Shown: in pieces, positions 54,164 to 63,657 of the stretch
How the letters are laid out: every line of letters starts with the position of its first letter
How positions within the stretch are numbered: position 1 is the first letter of the stretch
NCBI RefSeq assembly: GCF_900547205.1
Contig: NZ_URFY01000004.1
Coordinates: forward strand, 62,001-126,000
Length of the DNA: 64,000 nt
Direction: 5' to 3'
Origin: an uncultured Bacteroides sp.
GTDB lineage: Bacteria; Bacteroidota; Bacteroidia; Bacteroidales; Bacteroidaceae
Notes under the pieces: model-generated
Told to the model about the DNA's origin: nothing
Databases searched by the model: none
Seen by the model: only the letters and a program-made list of their open reading frames with translations
Made by a program: the position numbers and the translations under genes

Positions 54164-56002
54164 TTATTCCCAACCCGGATTCTGTACAAGACCGTAACCC
54201 TTGTTGATTTCTTTAGAAGGGAATGCACTCAGGCACCATCTGGGCTCGAAACCGCCATTCCACCACACACGTGAGTATTTGGTCAGTTCAAACGGGACAA
54301 GTTTATATTCGCCTGTATCTTTGTGTTTGTATACGTGCAAACCGTGCAGTTTCTTTTCAAATACATCGTAGAGTTTCCAACGAATCAGGTCGAAGAAACG
54401 AACTTCTTCGTAACCAAATTCACACGCACGTTCGCGCAAGAGAGCTTGACGGAACTCTATTTGTCCTAGTCCTTTCTTCAGTCCCGGCAGATTGACGCGG
54501 GCACGCACCTTGTCCACTGCATCGTATGCCTGTGCATTGGGCCCACCGTAGTATTCGTTCAACGCTTCGGCATAGCTCAGGTAGATTTCCGGTAGGCGCA
54601 GGAACGGCCATTGGATAGGACGATTTTGCCAGGATGAGTTACGATCCAAGCCCCATTTGCGACACGCCAATCCTGTTCCCAAGCTGAGTTCTTGCATTTG
54701 TCCGGCTTTCCAGTCTTGCCCTTGCGGATAATCTTCACCATCTGCTTCCGTCAGACCGGCTTTACGTCCGTTGAAGTCATCACCGTCGAGAATAAATGTC
54801 TCATATAGACGCGGGTCACGGTTGAGGAAAGGATTCTTTGCATGATCCGGATTGTTCCAATCGAAATCTGTACCGTCCTGCATTTGGAACATATCGAAAT
54901 ATTCTTTCGTCGGGCAATAACCTCCCCAGCGGATAGAGCTACTCATTGTAGAGTTCTTGGACGGACTCAATATGCCTCTTCTCACAGAAATCAATGTTTC
55001 CGTAGTTCCACGGTCAAAGTATCCGCTTGTAAATGCCTGCCGTACGGTAGATGTACCATTGTCGCCTGCTTCCACCATCTTATAATATCCATTGGAATTG
55101 AGAGCGGTGAAAAATTCCTCGCAAGCATCGATAGCCAGTTTCCAACGTTCTTTATCGTAATTGCCAAACCAAGTCATAAATTGCTGGGAAGCATCTCCAT
55201 TGTAATAAGGTTCTATGTTATTGAACAACGGACTGGCTACAAACAAAAGTACCCGTGCCTTCAACGCCATTGCGCCGGCTTTGCACATACGTCCGTCCCA
55301 ATTGTCCAAATCGTCATCAGACACTCTCCAAGGGAAGTCCTGACAGTTAATGGCATCATTCAGCAATCCTACAATGAAATCCACGGTTGCTTGCAGTGTA
55401 GAGCGCCCCGGAAGGTTGGTATCTTCAGGGTCGATGGCATGATCTACAATCGGAAGACCGCCGTAATGACGTAGCATATGTGAATAGTAGACAGCGACAA
55501 TCATTTTAGCCTCAGCCTTCAGACGCGATTTCTCCGCAACATCCATATCCGGCACGCGATCTACGTTTTCGCAAAACAGCCAAGCATGGCGGATGGCTCC
55601 CCACATTCCGCTTTCATTATTGTTGAAACGGATTTTAGTTGCCATAAACTTGCCTCTGGGAGTATCTTCTATCGAAGCATTGTAATTACCGCTGTAATAC
55701 ACTTTCATCACACCCGAATATCCCACATTATCGTAGTTCAAATCGGTTAAACCTTCCAGCGTTCCGAGCCACATTTGAGTCCAATAACTGGAAGTTTCTA
55801 TTCCATAAGGAAGTGACTGATAGCTCTTCCATAAAATGCGTCGTGCATATTCTGCCGAAGAGAATATGGTATCGATGGTTACGTCCGAACTTGGCGGCTT
55901 CTGCAGGAATTTGTCACCGAATGCCAAATCCTCACATGAAACGGCTGTAAACAGAGATCCCATCAAAAGGATAGTATATAATAGTTTTCTTAATGATCTC
56001 AT
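54164..56002 (-). CDS. SusD-family lipoprotein, first pair of PUL 3
   Basis: A 612-residue SusD homologue with lipoprotein signal (GSLFTAVSC then EDLAFGD), N-terminal helical-repeat region (AEYARRILWKSYQSLPYGIE) and C-terminal RagB/SusD part (WPFLRLPEIYLSYAEALNEY, RERACEFGYEEVRFFDLIRW). It lies 19 bp after its SusC gene. The next SusC gene follows after 43 bp, so the two pairs probably share one transcript. Confidence 0.92.
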   Translation of the reverse strand: MRSLRKLLYTILLMGSLFTAVSCEDLAFGDKFLQKPPSSDVTIDTIFSSAEYARRILWKSYQSLPYGIETSSYWTQMWLGTLEGLTDLNYDNVGYSGVMKVYYSGNYNASIEDTPRGKFMATKIRFNNNESGMWGAIRHAWLFCENVDRVPDMDVAEKSRLKAEAKMIVAVYYSHMLRHYGGLPIVDHAIDPEDTNLPGRSTLQATVDFIVGLLNDAINCQDFPWRVSDDDLDNWDGRMCKAGAMALKARVLLFVASPLFNNIEPYYNGDASQQFMTWFGNYDKERWKLAIDACEEFFTALNSNGYYKMVEAGDNGTSTVRQAFTSGYFDRGTTETLISVRRGILSPSKNSTMSSSIRWGGYCPTKEYFDMFQMQDGTDFDWNNPDHAKNPFLNRDPRLYETFILDGDDFNGRKAGLTEADGEDYPQGQDWKAGQMQELSLGTGLACRKWGLDRNSSWQNRPIQWPFLRLPEIYLSYAEALNEYYGGPNAQAYDAVDKVRARVNLPGLKKGLGQIEFRQALLRERACEFGYEEVRFFDLIRWKLYDVFEKKLHGLHVYKHKDTGEYKLVPFELTKYSRVWWNGGFEPRWCLSAFPSKEINKGYGLVQNPGWE

Positions 56003-56021
56003 GATTTATTTAATTAAATGA

Positions 56022-59000
56022 TTAGAAACCGACTTTCAATCCCACATTCACCACTTTAATCAATGGATAAGCTGTTCCGCTCGGATCACTTTCTGGGTCG
56101 GATACCTTGAAACTGTCGAATGTCAGCAGATTGTATCCGGACATGAAGATGCGGAGCGAACCGATGTGTGCTTTCTTCAGCAAAGAGCTGGGGAATGAAT
56201 ATCCTAGTTCAATGTTCTTCAGACGTACGTAAGAGGCATCCCTCAACCAAAGGTCCGAATCCCGATAATTGTGAGACTTGCTATTGAACGAGAGTGCCGG
56301 CGCTTTTGCCGAATTTCCTTTTTCCGGTGTCCAGGCATCTTCAATCATGTATTTCATTACGGTTGAGTTGTTACTTTCACCGAAAGGAACACGATACATT
56401 TCACTCAATAAGCGCGATGTCTTGAAAGCTCCCGCCCACGTCATGCTGAAATCAAATCCCTTCCAAGAAAAGCCCATGTTTACACCTGCCGTATACAATG
56501 GATATTTCGGGTAGCCGATGTCGCGCACATCTTTCTCGTCAATTTGTCCGTCACCGTTCAAGTCCTTATATTTCACGTCGCCTGCAAGAGGGATATAACC
56601 CGAACCTTGGTTGGCTATTCCGCCTTCCTTGCCTTTCAGGCTCTCATAGTTTGCTGCTTCTTCTTCGGTGAAATATCCGTCGAATACATAACCGAACTGC
56701 TGGCCTACGGGCTTACCTTCTGTCTGCATCCATTCATAGGGATAATGGATTTCGTCGATGAATACGATTTTATTTTTGGCATACGAGATGTTGGCTCCAA
56801 TGTAGTAGCGCACTTCGTTGATGCGGTCGTCCCATTTCACGTTGATTTCGTAACCTTTATTGTCCACCTTACCGATATTGGCAATTGGAAGGCTGACAGC
56901 CAGATAGCCGGGAGATACGGTACGAGACTTCAGGATGTTCTTACGGTGTTCGATGAAGTAGTCGAAGTTAATGCTCAGACGGTCTTTCAGGAATTTGGCG
57001 TCGATACCGTAGTTTTGCTTCTCGGATGTTTCCCACGTAACTTTCGGATTACCTTTCTTCGATTCGGTAGCTCCTGCAATCAGAGTAGATGTGTTGGTTC
57101 CGAAGCTATAGTTGCCCGAGCTAATCAGGTATTTGTCAGGCAAATACAGGAAACGGGAATAGTCACTTACACGGTCGTTACCCACGATACCGAAAGAACC
57201 ACGGAACTTTAAGTAAGTGACGAACTTCTTAAGCGGCTGGAAGAACTTTTCTTCCGAAGCAATCCAGCCGAGAGAACCGGCAGGGAATAAACCGAAACGC
57301 TCCCCTTCGGCAAAGTTCTCGGAACCATTATAACCTACACTTAAGTCGAGCAAGTAACGGGTTTTATAATCATAAGTGGCACGGCCCACCAAGCCTACAT
57401 AACTTCTCGGAATACCGTTAAATTCACTGGGGCTGTTTCCTTCAAAGGGATAGTAAGTCATGGACTGATTGTACATAGCCAATGCCGAAACATGGTGGTT
57501 GCCAAAATCACGTTTATAGTTGACGGCAGCTTCCAAATACCAGTTTCTTGATTGTCCGGTACTCTCGGTATAGCCAAGCTTTTGATAATCCTGCGTCTTC
57601 TTGTAAATCAATTCTCCGTCGGTATTATAAATAGCTTCGTACTTATTGGCACGCCCTTCGCGGCGTTTAGTTATAATGACTCCACTATTATAAGCACCCT
57701 TCGCATGAACTTTCAAACCTTTGGTAAGGAAGTCGAGCTTTTGTTCTACTTTGAAGTCGAAGTTCAGGGTGTTCTGTGTGCGGTTATTGTACCCCTTACC
57801 ATAATATACATTCAAACCATCTGCATAGTTACCCGCTGAGAAGAGGTCCTGGTCGGAAACAACCCATTTCCCGTCTACAACGCCTGCACCTGCAAACGGA
57901 ACAGCTGTATAAACATCGCGGAACAGGAATTTAAGATCCGTATACGTACCATTATTATAGTTGGGTTCTTGCTTGTCATTCAGATAACCTCCCAAGTTTA
58001 CTTGCATGGAGGTTGTTTTAGTGACGTCGATATCCATATTGATACGGTAGTTGTAACGGTTGTACTTAAAACCTTTATCGTTACCGTTTTCTTCGAACGT
58101 ATTGAACAAGCCGTCCTGAGTGAATACACCCAATGATGCGAAGTATTTCACTCTTTCGGAGCCGCCCGATATATTAAAGTTATGTTGTGTCTGTAGAGCT
58201 GAATTCTTTATCAGCATATCTGTCCAACTGGTACTCGGATATACAAGCGGATCGCTGTTGGTACGGAACTTCTCGACAACATCCGATGAGAATGCCAACT
58301 GATCTTCGGATACTCCATCATGAAGCTGTGCATTATTGTATGCCGAAGCATATTCATAACTATTCGCAAACTCAGGCACACGTGACGGCATCTGCCATGC
58401 AAAGGTGGTGGAGAAATTGACTTTTGCCTTTCCCTGCGTACCGCGCTTGGTTGTTACCAGAATAACACCATTGGCACCACGCACACCAAATACGGCTGTT
58501 GCGGAAGCGTCTTTCAAAACAGTGATACTCTCTACCTCGTTTGGGTCTAACTGGAAGAAGGAACGTTCCACACCATCCACCAACATCAACGGCTGCGACA
58601 AATCGGCACTCAACGAACCGACACCACGCACATACAGCGTAGCATCATCGGCACCCGGCTGACCGCTCGACTGTACGCTGGCAAGACCTGTAACCTTACC
58701 AGTCAGCGCATTAGCCATACTGGCAACCGGCGATTTCAGCAGTTCCTCATTGCCAATAGAAGAAAGTGCCCCGGTAACTGTTACCTTTTTCTGCGAACCG
58801 TAAGCAATTACCTGCACCTCCTCGAGTTCCTGCACATTCTCTTTTAACTGTATCTTCAGATTTCTTTCTCCTTTATAGTGGATTTCTTTATTCTCATATC
58901 CAATATAAGAAACCATGATAGTAGCTCCTACCGGAACTTTCAGCTTAAAATTACCGTCTACATCAGTAATTACCCCCGCACTCATACCTTTTACCGTAAC

Positions 59001-59201
59001 AGTTGCCCCAATCACGGGACCATAATTATCAGTAACAGTACCAGTTACTTCAATTACCTTTTTTTGCTGTGCTATATCCTGGCCCATCGAAAATAAATTG
59101 GTTTCCATTTCCGCTGAAAAAGCCGCTTGCCCTACAGACAATGTGGCTGCCAATAGCCATATTCTACAAGGTATTTTCATAGAACTGACTCGTCGTTTCA
59201 T
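56022..59201 (-). CDS. SusC-family TonB-dependent transporter, first pair of PUL 3
   Basis: A 1059-residue outer-membrane importer. Signal peptide to about residue 30 (LSVGQAAFSA), a carboxypeptidase-D-like domain (about 49-125, VTGTVTDNYGPVIGATVTVK), TonB-box-like VQVIAYGSQKK, plug (VDGVERSFFQLDPNEVESIT, ATAVFGVRGANGVILVTTKR) and barrel ending VGLKVGF. No STN domain, and no SusR, hybrid two-component or sigma/anti-sigma gene lies next to it. The 449 bp upstream (59202-59650) has no clear -7 box. Confidence 0.94.
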   Translation of the reverse strand: MKRRVSSMKIPCRIWLLAATLSVGQAAFSAEMETNLFSMGQDIAQQKKVIEVTGTVTDNYGPVIGATVTVKGMSAGVITDVDGNFKLKVPVGATIMVSYIGYENKEIHYKGERNLKIQLKENVQELEEVQVIAYGSQKKVTVTGALSSIGNEELLKSPVASMANALTGKVTGLASVQSSGQPGADDATLYVRGVGSLSADLSQPLMLVDGVERSFFQLDPNEVESITVLKDASATAVFGVRGANGVILVTTKRGTQGKAKVNFSTTFAWQMPSRVPEFANSYEYASAYNNAQLHDGVSEDQLAFSSDVVEKFRTNSDPLVYPSTSWTDMLIKNSALQTQHNFNISGGSERVKYFASLGVFTQDGLFNTFEENGNDKGFKYNRYNYRINMDIDVTKTTSMQVNLGGYLNDKQEPNYNNGTYTDLKFLFRDVYTAVPFAGAGVVDGKWVVSDQDLFSAGNYADGLNVYYGKGYNNRTQNTLNFDFKVEQKLDFLTKGLKVHAKGAYNSGVIITKRREGRANKYEAIYNTDGELIYKKTQDYQKLGYTESTGQSRNWYLEAAVNYKRDFGNHHVSALAMYNQSMTYYPFEGNSPSEFNGIPRSYVGLVGRATYDYKTRYLLDLSVGYNGSENFAEGERFGLFPAGSLGWIASEEKFFQPLKKFVTYLKFRGSFGIVGNDRVSDYSRFLYLPDKYLISSGNYSFGTNTSTLIAGATESKKGNPKVTWETSEKQNYGIDAKFLKDRLSINFDYFIEHRKNILKSRTVSPGYLAVSLPIANIGKVDNKGYEINVKWDDRINEVRYYIGANISYAKNKIVFIDEIHYPYEWMQTEGKPVGQQFGYVFDGYFTEEEAANYESLKGKEGGIANQGSGYIPLAGDVKYKDLNGDGQIDEKDVRDIGYPKYPLYTAGVNMGFSWKGFDFSMTWAGAFKTSRLLSEMYRVPFGESNNSTVMKYMIEDAWTPEKGNSAKAPALSFNSKSHNYRDSDLWLRDASYVRLKNIELGYSFPSSLLKKAHIGSLRIFMSGYNLLTFDSFKVSDPESDPSGTAYPLIKVVNVGLKVGF

Positions 59202-59422
59202 ACGCTTTTAATTTTTTAGTAGTTAATAATGAATAAAGGTTTAACAGAATACTTGTCATGTCGAATACTTAATAGGAACTTACTGCCGATGGTAAGCGAA
59301 TGGTTGAATGTCTCTTCATATGTAATAGATTTTATTGATGTTTAACTTTTCGCTTCAAAGGACGCGTTTTATTTTAAATAACGTCTACTACAATTTTCCT
59401 TTATAACTGCACAAATTGTATG

Positions 59423-59462
59423 CGGACGATTTATATTGTACACGGATTATTTATATGAACCC
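59423..59462. promoter_or_regulatory. Two 20-bp direct repeats upstream of the PUL 3 SusC gene
   Basis: CGGACGATTTATATTGTACA (from 59423) and CGGATTATTTATATGAACCC (from 59443) are in direct repeat, about 220-240 bp before the SusC start, with a faint third copy from 59403. Direct repeats at this location are plausible activator sites for a regulator encoded elsewhere. Apart from this and the hairpin at 59576, I see nothing in 59202-59650. Confidence 0.3.
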
Positions 59463-59575
59463 GACAATGCTTTATGTAACCATCTGACTATAAGGATGAT
59501 TATTTGTGCTACGACAATTTTCCTCTTACTCTGATTCAAATGTTAAACGTAACTGGGGAGATTAAGAAATATAAA

Positions 59576-59604
59576 GGGGACACCCTCTTTAAAGTAGTGT
59601 CCCC
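59576..59604 (-). terminator. Terminator-like hairpin after the metallophosphoesterase fragment
   Basis: GGGGACAC (59576-59583) pairs with GTGTCCCC (59597-59604). On the minus strand the hairpin is followed by TTTATATTT and lies about 47 bp after the stop of the fragment gene, as expected for its terminator. Confidence 0.6.
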
Positions 59605-59650
59605 ATCTGCAAAAATAGGTATAATAAGTGTAATATGATGAAGCGTTTCT

Positions 59651-60004
59651 TTAGGGCTGGAGCTCAAAAAGTCGTGAAGTCATTCGCCCTTTTCCTTCCA
59701 ATTCTATCCGGTCTTTATATATACGGACAATGCCAAATGAGTTTTGATCCGGAGTCTCAATCATACCTTCTACAGTGTTACATGGAATCTTATTAAAGTA
59801 TCCGAAAGCCCCCGTATGGTGATGACCGGAAAATATGGCCTTCACGCAATTATGGCGATTGATGACATCCAGTATTTCCATGTTATTTAATGCAGTAAAG
59901 TTCTCACGTCCATTCACACTGTTGGAAAAGACAAAAAGCAAAAGTAGCATAAGAGTCGCTCCGGAAGCTTTTTTATGTTTTGGTCTTACTGCTCGTATCC
60001 ACAT
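59651..60004 (-). pseudogene. Internally deleted metallophosphoesterase
   Basis: The 117-residue frame joins a signal-peptide-like start (SGATLMLLLLFVFSNSVNG) to the C-terminal end of a calcineurin-like phosphoesterase. The latter is recognised by CVKAIFSGHHHTGAFGYF, with the metal-binding GHxH motif, and by the closing GRMTSR. The other metal-binding motifs (D-x-H, GDxxD, GNHD) that precede this in intact enzymes are all missing, and there is no room for them, so most of the domain has been lost while the frame survived. It should be inactive. It is divergent from the GH29 gene. Confidence 0.7.
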
Positions 60005-60027
60005 TATAACACAATATCGTACCTAAA

Positions 60028-60059
60028 TTTGCATTAAAACTTAATTCCCCCTACCTTTG
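60028..60059 (+). promoter_or_regulatory. Consensus Bacteroides promoter for the GH29 gene
   Basis: TTTG (60028-60031), a 20-bp spacer and TACCTTTG (60052-60059) match both the -33 and -7 consensus at the preferred spacing. The start codon is at 60102. Confidence 0.8.
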
Positions 60060-60101
60060 TTGTATCAACTATGCAAGTTGAAAATACTAAATCATTATAC
60101 A

Positions 60102-61460
60102 ATGAAAACACTTATTCAGTGCATAATTCTTGCCATTCTGACAAATGTCAGTACTTCTCTTAATGCACAAGAGAAAATAGTAGTATATCCCAACAAATTA
60201 CAACAAGAATGGGCTAATGCCGAAATAGGAGTCATTATTCACTTTGATATGCCGGTATTCCATCCTGATTATAATTGGCGACAATTCGGTACCCATCCTT
60301 CGCCGTCAACATTCAATCCGTCTTCACTCGACACCGACCAGTGGATACGAACAGCCAAAAGCCTTGGAGCCAAATATGCTGTATTAGTGGCCAAACATTG
60401 CAGCGGTTTTTCATTATGGCCTACAGCCGCCCACGAATACAGCATAAAAAACTCACCTTACAAAAATGGGAAAGGAGACATTGTAGCCGAATTTATCGCT
60501 TCCTGCCGGAAATACGGAGTTAAACCGGGGATATACGCCAGTACCACCGCCAATGGTTTTCTGCATGTCGACAATCCCGGACTGGTGAAAGAAGGTAGTC
60601 CAGTGACACAAGAAGAATATAACAAAATAGTAGAGACGCAATTGACCGAACTTTGGAGCAATTATGGCAAGCTGTTTGAAATATGGTTCGATGGGGGTGT
60701 GCTATCAAAACAAAACGGAGGAGCGGATGTATTGTCACTCATCCAGCGTTTACAGCCCAATTCCGTTGTGTTTCAAGGTCCTTACGGATATCCGAATTTG
60801 ATTCGTTGGGTGGGTAATGAAGAGGGCACTTCTCCTTATCCCTGTTGGGCAACAGCCGATGCGGTAACTTCTGCCGATGGTGTACAGAAAATTAAAGGCT
60901 TGAATGGTAACCCGGACGGAAAATATTGGTGTCCCGGAGAAGCTGATTTCACGCTACGACGCAATAGCTCGTTCCAAGGCGGATGGTTTTGGCGTGCCGA
61001 CGAAGATGAGCAGATATTCTCCACCGATGAACTTCTACGAAAATATGAAACCAGCGTAGGTCGTAATACCAATATGCTGCTCGGTTTAGTTATAGACAAT
61101 ACCGGACTGGTTCCTGCCGCTGATGTGAAAAGAGCGAAAGAATTTGGCGACGCCATCCGCACAACATATGCCAAACCTATACGGAAGATATCAGGAAAAG
61201 GAAACGAGCTATCCATTCGCCTGAACAAAGCGACTGATATAAGCCGTGTCGTATTGTCGGAAGACATTGCACGGGGCGAAAGAGTGCAGAAGTATAAGCT
61301 AAAAGGTCTGTGCGATGGTGAATGGATTCAACTGTCCGAAGGAAGTTGTATCGGCCATAAACGCATTGAGCGTTTTCCAACCCGCTCCTTAACCGCTATA
61401 AAACTGGAAATAGAAGAAGCTAAGGATAATCCAATTATAAAGACATTCGCCGTATACTAA
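60102..61460 (+). CDS. Secreted GH29 alpha-L-fucosidase
   Basis: Retaining exo-fucosidase acting on host or plant fucosylated glycans. The ATG at 60102 starts a signal peptide (MKTLIQCIILAILTNVSTSL); a -7 box at 60052 overlaps the longer in-frame extension. The 452-residue product has the GH29 barrel with GVIIHFDMPVFHPDYNW, AKYAVLVAKHCSGFSLWPT, KYGVKPGIYAS and the nucleophile Asp197 in LFEIWFDGG. A C-terminal beta-sandwich closes the protein. It is divergent from PUL 3, and with its own strong promoter may be expressed independently. Substrate linkage is not predictable. Confidence 0.9.
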   Translation: MKTLIQCIILAILTNVSTSLNAQEKIVVYPNKLQQEWANAEIGVIIHFDMPVFHPDYNWRQFGTHPSPSTFNPSSLDTDQWIRTAKSLGAKYAVLVAKHCSGFSLWPTAAHEYSIKNSPYKNGKGDIVAEFIASCRKYGVKPGIYASTTANGFLHVDNPGLVKEGSPVTQEEYNKIVETQLTELWSNYGKLFEIWFDGGVLSKQNGGADVLSLIQRLQPNSVVFQGPYGYPNLIRWVGNEEGTSPYPCWATADAVTSADGVQKIKGLNGNPDGKYWCPGEADFTLRRNSSFQGGWFWRADEDEQIFSTDELLRKYETSVGRNTNMLLGLVIDNTGLVPAADVKRAKEFGDAIRTTYAKPIRKISGKGNELSIRLNKATDISRVVLSEDIARGERVQKYKLKGLCDGEWIQLSEGSCIGHKRIERFPTRSLTAIKLEIEEAKDNPIIKTFAVY

Positions 61461-61467
61461 CACTATA

Positions 61468-61508
61468 AGAAAAGGAGAAACTTGACAATAATAAGTTTCT
61501 CCTTTTCT
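61468..61508. terminator. Intrinsic terminator after the GH29 gene
   Basis: A perfect 16-bp inverted repeat (AGAAAAGGAGAAACTT at 61468-61483, complement at 61493-61508) with a 9-nt loop, followed by TTTTATAAT. It begins 8 bp after the stop codon. The A-rich left flank could let it also work for the convergent nadA gene. Confidence 0.85.
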
Positions 61509-61586
61509 TTTTATAATATTTACTCCCAATGGAGCTGAAACGTGCGAATAGCAATATGTACGTTCAAAGGGAATCAACCCAGGAAC

Positions 61587-62525
61587 TTACAATCCCAACT
61601 TCGCCGAAATCTCCAGCATCCGCTGAATCGGCTTCACTGCCTTCTCCGCCACTTCCGGATCTACCGTAATCTCCGGTGACTCATTCTTCAGACACTCATA
61701 CAGCTTCTCTAGCGTATTCAACCGCATGAAACTACACTCGTTACACGCACAGGTACTATCATTCGGAGGAGCGGGGATAAACGTTGTCTGTGGGCACTTC
61801 TTCTGCATCTCATGCAAGATGCCCGATTCGGTAGCCACGATATACGTATTCTCGGGATGATTCACCGCATACTTCAACAATGCAGCCGTAGACCCTACCA
61901 CATCCGCCAGTTTCAGCACCGTGCTCTTGCATTCGGGATGCGCCAGCACAATCGCTTCAGGATGCTGCGCCTTGAGTTCCACAATCTTTTCCACCGAGAA
62001 CTGTTCGTGCACATGGCAAGCTCCGTCCCAAAGTAACATCTCCCTGTTCGTAACTGAGTTGATATAATTCCCCAGATTCCTGTCCGGACCAAAGATTATT
62101 TTCTCATCTTTGGGGAAGCTTTCCACGATTTGCCGGGCATTGGTGGAAGTCACCACCACGTCGGTCACTGCTTTCACCGCAGCCGTCGTGTTGACGTACG
62201 AAATAACCGTGTGCCCCGGATGCTCTTTGACAAACTGCGCAAACTTGTCTGCCGGGCAACTGTCCGCCAACGAACAACCTGCCGCCATGTCGGGCACCAG
62301 CACCTTCTTGTCGGGACAGAGCACCTTCGCCGTTTCACCCATAAAGTGAACGCCGCACATCACAATGATGTCCGCTTCCGTCTTGGCAGCCAATTGAGCC
62401 AATGCCAAACTGTCGCCAATGTAATCGGCGATATCCTGTATCTCACCCTTCTGGTAGTAGTGGCCCAGAATGATTGCATTCTTCTGCTTCTTCAGCTCGT
62501 TAATAGCCTTTATTAGTTCATTCAT
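61587..62525 (-). CDS. nadA: Quinolinate synthase A
   Basis: NadA condenses iminoaspartate with dihydroxyacetone phosphate to quinolinate, the first ring of NAD, using an oxygen-sensitive 4Fe-4S cluster. The 312-residue protein has AIILGHYYQKGEIQDIADY, the family motif FMGETAKVL, the first cluster cysteine Cys84 in DMAAGCSLADS, Cys170 in LLWDGACHVHE, and a cysteine-rich STCACNECSF (257-266) supplying the third ligand. Length is normal. nadB and nadC are not in the window. Confidence 0.95.
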   Translation of the reverse strand: MNELIKAINELKKQKNAIILGHYYQKGEIQDIADYIGDSLALAQLAAKTEADIIVMCGVHFMGETAKVLCPDKKVLVPDMAAGCSLADSCPADKFAQFVKEHPGHTVISYVNTTAAVKAVTDVVVTSTNARQIVESFPKDEKIIFGPDRNLGNYINSVTNREMLLWDGACHVHEQFSVEKIVELKAQHPEAIVLAHPECKSTVLKLADVVGSTAALLKYAVNHPENTYIVATESGILHEMQKKCPQTTFIPAPPNDSTCACNECSFMRLNTLEKLYECLKNESPEITVDPEVAEKAVKPIQRMLEISAKLGL

Positions 62526-62763
62526 TATTATATTCTTATTTCTTCCTTCTAAAAGAAAAATCCTTTGTTAGTAATGATAGCCTGTTAATAGTGTTAGCAA
62601 TAAAATACGATTTTTCTTGCCGGATAAGTTATTAGTCCATACTTCTGCTTTATGAGTCCGTTATGAACGGGAGAAAAGAAGAAATATCACTGCTTATCCA
62701 CTTCATTATCAATGAAAGCACCGTCAATAGGGAGACTGCTATTAACTCCCTGTTGATAAAGTG

Positions 62764-62771
62764 CAAAGTTA
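62764..62771 (-). promoter_or_regulatory. Possible -7 box with long structured leader for nadA
   Basis: The minus strand reads TAACTTTG (TAnnTTTG). If used, nadA would have a leader of about 230 nt. On the minus strand that leader holds two small hairpins, GGGAG/CTCCC near 62730-62750 and TTCATT/AATGAA near 62705-62720. Nothing matches a riboswitch I know. The rest of 62526-63016 is A/T-rich without a supportable gene. Confidence 0.35.
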
Positions 62772-62979
62772 AAAACTTTATGGATATAAACAGGCAGATA
62801 AGTGCTGAAAAATATGTTTATGTCTGTGTGGAAAGTTTCGGCTTTCTTTTTTGGAATGTTCATACTCGTGGGCTCATATACCTTCTTTTGAATAATGCAA
62901 GGATTATTTTTCAAAATCTTTGCCGTGGGTTTTGACAGGTTTTAAACCGTTATCAACATCTCTGTTAACAGAAAACGAT

Positions 62980-62987
62980 TACCTTTG
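62980..62987 (+). promoter_or_regulatory. -7 box for the TrmH-family gene
   Basis: TACCTTTG matches TAnnTTTG, 30 bp before the start codon at 63017. No -33 TTTG at the usual distance. Confidence 0.6.
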
Positions 62988-63016
62988 TGCACTGAATCTA
63001 ATAAAGAGTAAAACGT

Positions 63017-63544
63017 ATGCGTAAACTGAAAATAACAGAGCTGAACCGTATCAGTGCCGAAGAGTTCAAACAGGTGGATAAACTGCCGCTGGTGGTAGTG
63101 TTGGACGATATTCGTAGTCTGCACAACATTGGTTCCGTGTTCCGTACGTCGGATGCATTCCGCATCGAATGTATCTACCTGTGTGGCATTACGGCCACTC
63201 CTCCACACCCCGAAATGCATAAGACTGCGCTGGGTGCTGAGTTTACTGTCGATTGGAAGTATGTTAATAACGCTGTTGATGCTGTTGATAACCTCCGCAA
63301 AGACGGGTATATCGTCTATTCGGTGGAGCAGGCGGAAGGTAGCATTATGCTCGATACGCTGGAACTGGATAAGACGAAGAAGTACGCCATCGTGATGGGG
63401 AATGAAGTGAAAGGGGTGCAGCAGGAAGTGATTGACCATTCGGACGGCTGTATAGAGATACCGCAATACGGTACGAAGCACTCTCTGAACGTTTCTGTGA
63501 CTACGGGCATTGTTATCTGGGATTTATTCAAAAAGCTTCGCTGA
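63017..63544 (+). CDS. TrmH/SpoU-family RNA 2'-O-methyltransferase
   Basis: A 175-residue SPOUT methyltransferase that would methylate the 2'-hydroxyl of a tRNA or rRNA nucleotide with S-adenosylmethionine. Motif 1 is HNIGSVFRTSDAF (36-48, with the catalytic Arg), motif 2 AIVMGNEVKGV (about 123-133) and motif 3 IPQYGTKHSLNVSVTTGIV (about 147-165), which form the knotted cofactor site. It lacks the N-terminal extension of the larger TrmH/RlmB types. The target base is unknown. Confidence 0.9.
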   Translation: MRKLKITELNRISAEEFKQVDKLPLVVVLDDIRSLHNIGSVFRTSDAFRIECIYLCGITATPPHPEMHKTALGAEFTVDWKYVNNAVDAVDNLRKDGYIVYSVEQAEGSIMLDTLELDKTKKYAIVMGNEVKGVQQEVIDHSDGCIEIPQYGTKHSLNVSVTTGIVIWDLFKKLR

Positions 63545-63657
63545 CGGCTGTAAACCGACTGGTTAATAAAAGGTTTATAACTAGTTGATAGTATAGTTAA
63601 TTCATTAATAATCAGTAGATATACGATTGTTCATAAGTATAGTAGCCGAAGTGGTTT

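Noticed and set aside
62687..62914. 75-codon minus-strand frame and the overlapping 90-codon plus-strand frame in the nadA upstream gap
   Set aside because: They overlap each other on opposite strands, lack motifs, and one covers the putative nadA promoter box.
62687..62960. DnaA-box-like words (TTATCCACT, TGTTGATAA, TTATCAACA) suggesting a replication origin
   Set aside because: Only three loose matches, irregularly spaced, with no dnaA, dnaN or plasmid replication gene nearby; chance in A/T-rich DNA is more likely.
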